The notes under the pieces were generated by a model, which searched no databases, had not been told where the DNA came from, and saw nothing but the letters and a program-made list of their open reading frames with translations. Shown one piece after another: positions 22,743-23,556 of a stretch of 23,556 nt of DNA. This stretch comes from Actinomycetales bacterium (GTDB lineage: Bacteria; Actinomycetota; Actinomycetes; Actinomycetales; Dermatophilaceae). Each line of letters starts with the position of its first letter. Within the stretch, counting starts at the first letter, position 1. Location: assembly GCA_016710645.1 (NCBI GenBank), contig JADJVI010000038.1:1-23556 (forward strand), in the 5' to 3' direction. Position numbers and translations under genes: made by a program.

Positions 22743-23556
22743 ATGAGTCGTGGTTCACGGGGTGCGGGTCGTTCTCGGGGCATGGGTCGGCGGCCCCTGT
22801 GGGGACCCTTGGCCAGTGCGGTGGCGGCCGCGCTGACGCTGTCCTCCTGTCTCGTGCTCCCGTTCATGAGCTCTGAATCCGGGAGCGGCAGCGGTGGCAA
22901 TGGAGGCAGCGCGCCGAAGCCGACCGCGGTGGCCACCCCACCGGCCGATCATCCCGAGCTCGCTGAGTTCTACAGCCAGACCCTCACCTGGCGGCCCTGC
23001 TCGGGCGGAGAGTGCGCGACCCTCACGGTGCCGGTCGACTACGCCAAGCCCACCGGCGACAAGATCAAGTTGGCGCTGCTGCGGGTGCTGGCCAAGAACC
23101 AGGGAGCGCGCATCGGGTCGCTCGTGGTCAACCCCGGTGGCCCGGGTGGGTCGGGTGTCGACTACGCCCGGTATGCCGACCAGATCGTCGGCGCCGAGGT
23201 GCGCAAGCGGTTCGACGTCGTGGGGTTCGATCCGCGGGGCGTGGGCCAGTCGGCGCCCTTGGACTGCCTCTCCGACGCCGACCTCGACACCTTCCTCGGG
23301 ATGGACCCGACTCCCGACGACAAGGCCGAAGAAGAGGCATTCGTCGCGGGGGCACGCAAGCTGGCCGAGGGCTGTGCGGCACGCGGCGGCACCCTGCTGG
23401 CCCACGTGTCGACCGTCGAAGCCGCCCGCGATATGGACGTCCTGCGGGCCGCCCTCGGCGAGCCCAAGCTGCACTACCTCGGCAAGTCCTATGGCACCTT
23501 CCTGGGCTCCACGTATGCCGACCTCTTCCCGCTCAACGTCGGGCGCTTCGTCCTCG
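22743..23556 (+). CDS. Secreted alpha/beta-hydrolase lipoprotein, tripeptidyl-aminopeptidase (S33) type, 5' part
   Basis: 271 codons are visible; the gene runs off the window. An Arg/Gly-rich N-terminus and hydrophobic stretch end in a lipobox LSSC with Cys36, so it is a predicted lipoprotein. A Gly/Ser-rich linker follows (44-57). The mature domain shows LTWRPCSGGECATLTVPVDYAKP, the oxyanion segment VVNPGGPGGSG, VVGFDPRGVGQSAP, and the nucleophile motif GKSYGT. These together mark the actinobacterial SlpD/TAP family, which removes tripeptides from peptide N-termini outside the cell. The Asp and His of the triad would lie beyond the window. Holding this position directly after holB is common in actinobacteria. 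Confidence 0.92.
   Translation, partial: MSRGSRGAGRSRGMGRRPLWGPLASAVAAALTLSSCLVLPFMSSESGSGSGGNGGSAPKPTAVATPPADHPELAEFYSQTLTWRPCSGGECATLTVPVDYAKPTGDKIKLALLRVLAKNQGARIGSLVVNPGGPGGSGVDYARYADQIVGAEVRKRFDVVGFDPRGVGQSAPLDCLSDADLDTFLGMDPTPDDKAEEEAFVAGARKLAEGCAARGGTLLAHVSTVEAARDMDVLRAALGEPKLHYLGKSYGTFLGSTYADLFPLNVGRFVL

Larger units (their letters stand above)
247..23520. repeat. Dispersed iterated octamer GTATGCCG/CGGCATAC, 42 copies
   Basis: I counted 43 copies of GTATGCC or its complement across the window, 22 in one orientation and 21 in the other; 42 extend to the octamer GTATGCCG. First bases of the 7-mers include 248, 311, 562, 1798, 2097, 2400, 2563, 2590, 3025, 4279, 4561, 5661, 5698, 5941, 7380, 7565, 8682, 9414, 10226, 11485, 12212, 12482, 12601, 13887, 13981, 14609, 15591, 15893, 15906, 16541, 17685, 19016, 19366, 19597, 20608, 20810, 21506, 21724, 22078, 22101, 23171 and 23513. 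The base before GTATGCCG is most often G. The copy at 4948 lacks the last G. Confidence 0.85.

Noticed and set aside
247..23520. The octamer as a Chi, KOPS or AIMS-type strand-polarised word
   Set aside because: Those words are strongly biased in orientation along a replichore; here the two orientations are nearly equal (22 and 21).

Overview
The window is GC-rich (roughly 70% by eye), densely coded DNA from an actinobacterium. Gene content (topA, tmk and holB close together, a TipAS-type MerR regulator, a DUF222-HNH protein, an SNF2 helicase with a large N-terminal region) and many apparently leaderless genes fit an actinobacterium, possibly Micrococcales of the Intrasporangiaceae/Dermatophilaceae type. 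The family-level placement is inference. No rRNA, tRNA, CRISPR array, insertion sequence or phage gene is visible. No intergenic gap exceeds about 140 bases.

Layout. (1) 3-3742: the 3' part of a methyltransferase-like gene, then a 963-residue SNF2-family helicase. (2) 3739-4833, minus strand: a PadR repressor followed by a HAAS-like membrane protein. Divergent from it, 4950-9624 holds a TetR regulator and two half-ABC exporters that look like a heterodimer with one degenerate ATP site. The 116 bases between PadR and TetR carry two face-to-face promoters, each with its own inverted-repeat operator. (3) 9659-10465, minus: a LigB/DODA-type dioxygenase. (4) 10570-11224: a Phd/VapB antitoxin and PIN-domain VapC toxin pair with a dyad operator. 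(5) 11264-12472, minus: a left-handed beta-helix (hexapeptide) protein, divergent from topA (12608-15493). (6) 15490-20829, between topA and tmk: a YjbR protein, a DUF222-HNH protein with an SOS-box-like site in its promoter, a MerR-TipAS regulator, an aminoglycoside-phosphotransferase-like protein and a CapA-like lipoprotein. (7) 20882-23556: tmk, holB (overlapping ATGA) and the start of a secreted S33-type peptidase lipoprotein.

The strongest unexplained signal is not a gene. The octamer GTATGCCG (reverse complement CGGCATAC) occurs 42 times by eye in 23.5 kb, where fewer than one would be expected by base composition. It lies in both orientations about equally, in all six coding phases, in every region of the window. 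Three pairs form perfect inverted repeats, and several copies sit on or beside start codons. It behaves like a genome-wide iterated word such as an uptake sequence or the cyanobacterial HIP1.

A second theme is regulation. Eight genes lack a Shine-Dalgarno sequence but have a TANNNT -10 box ending 5-7 bases before the start codon, the signature of leaderless mRNAs. Several of these promoters carry clear operators.
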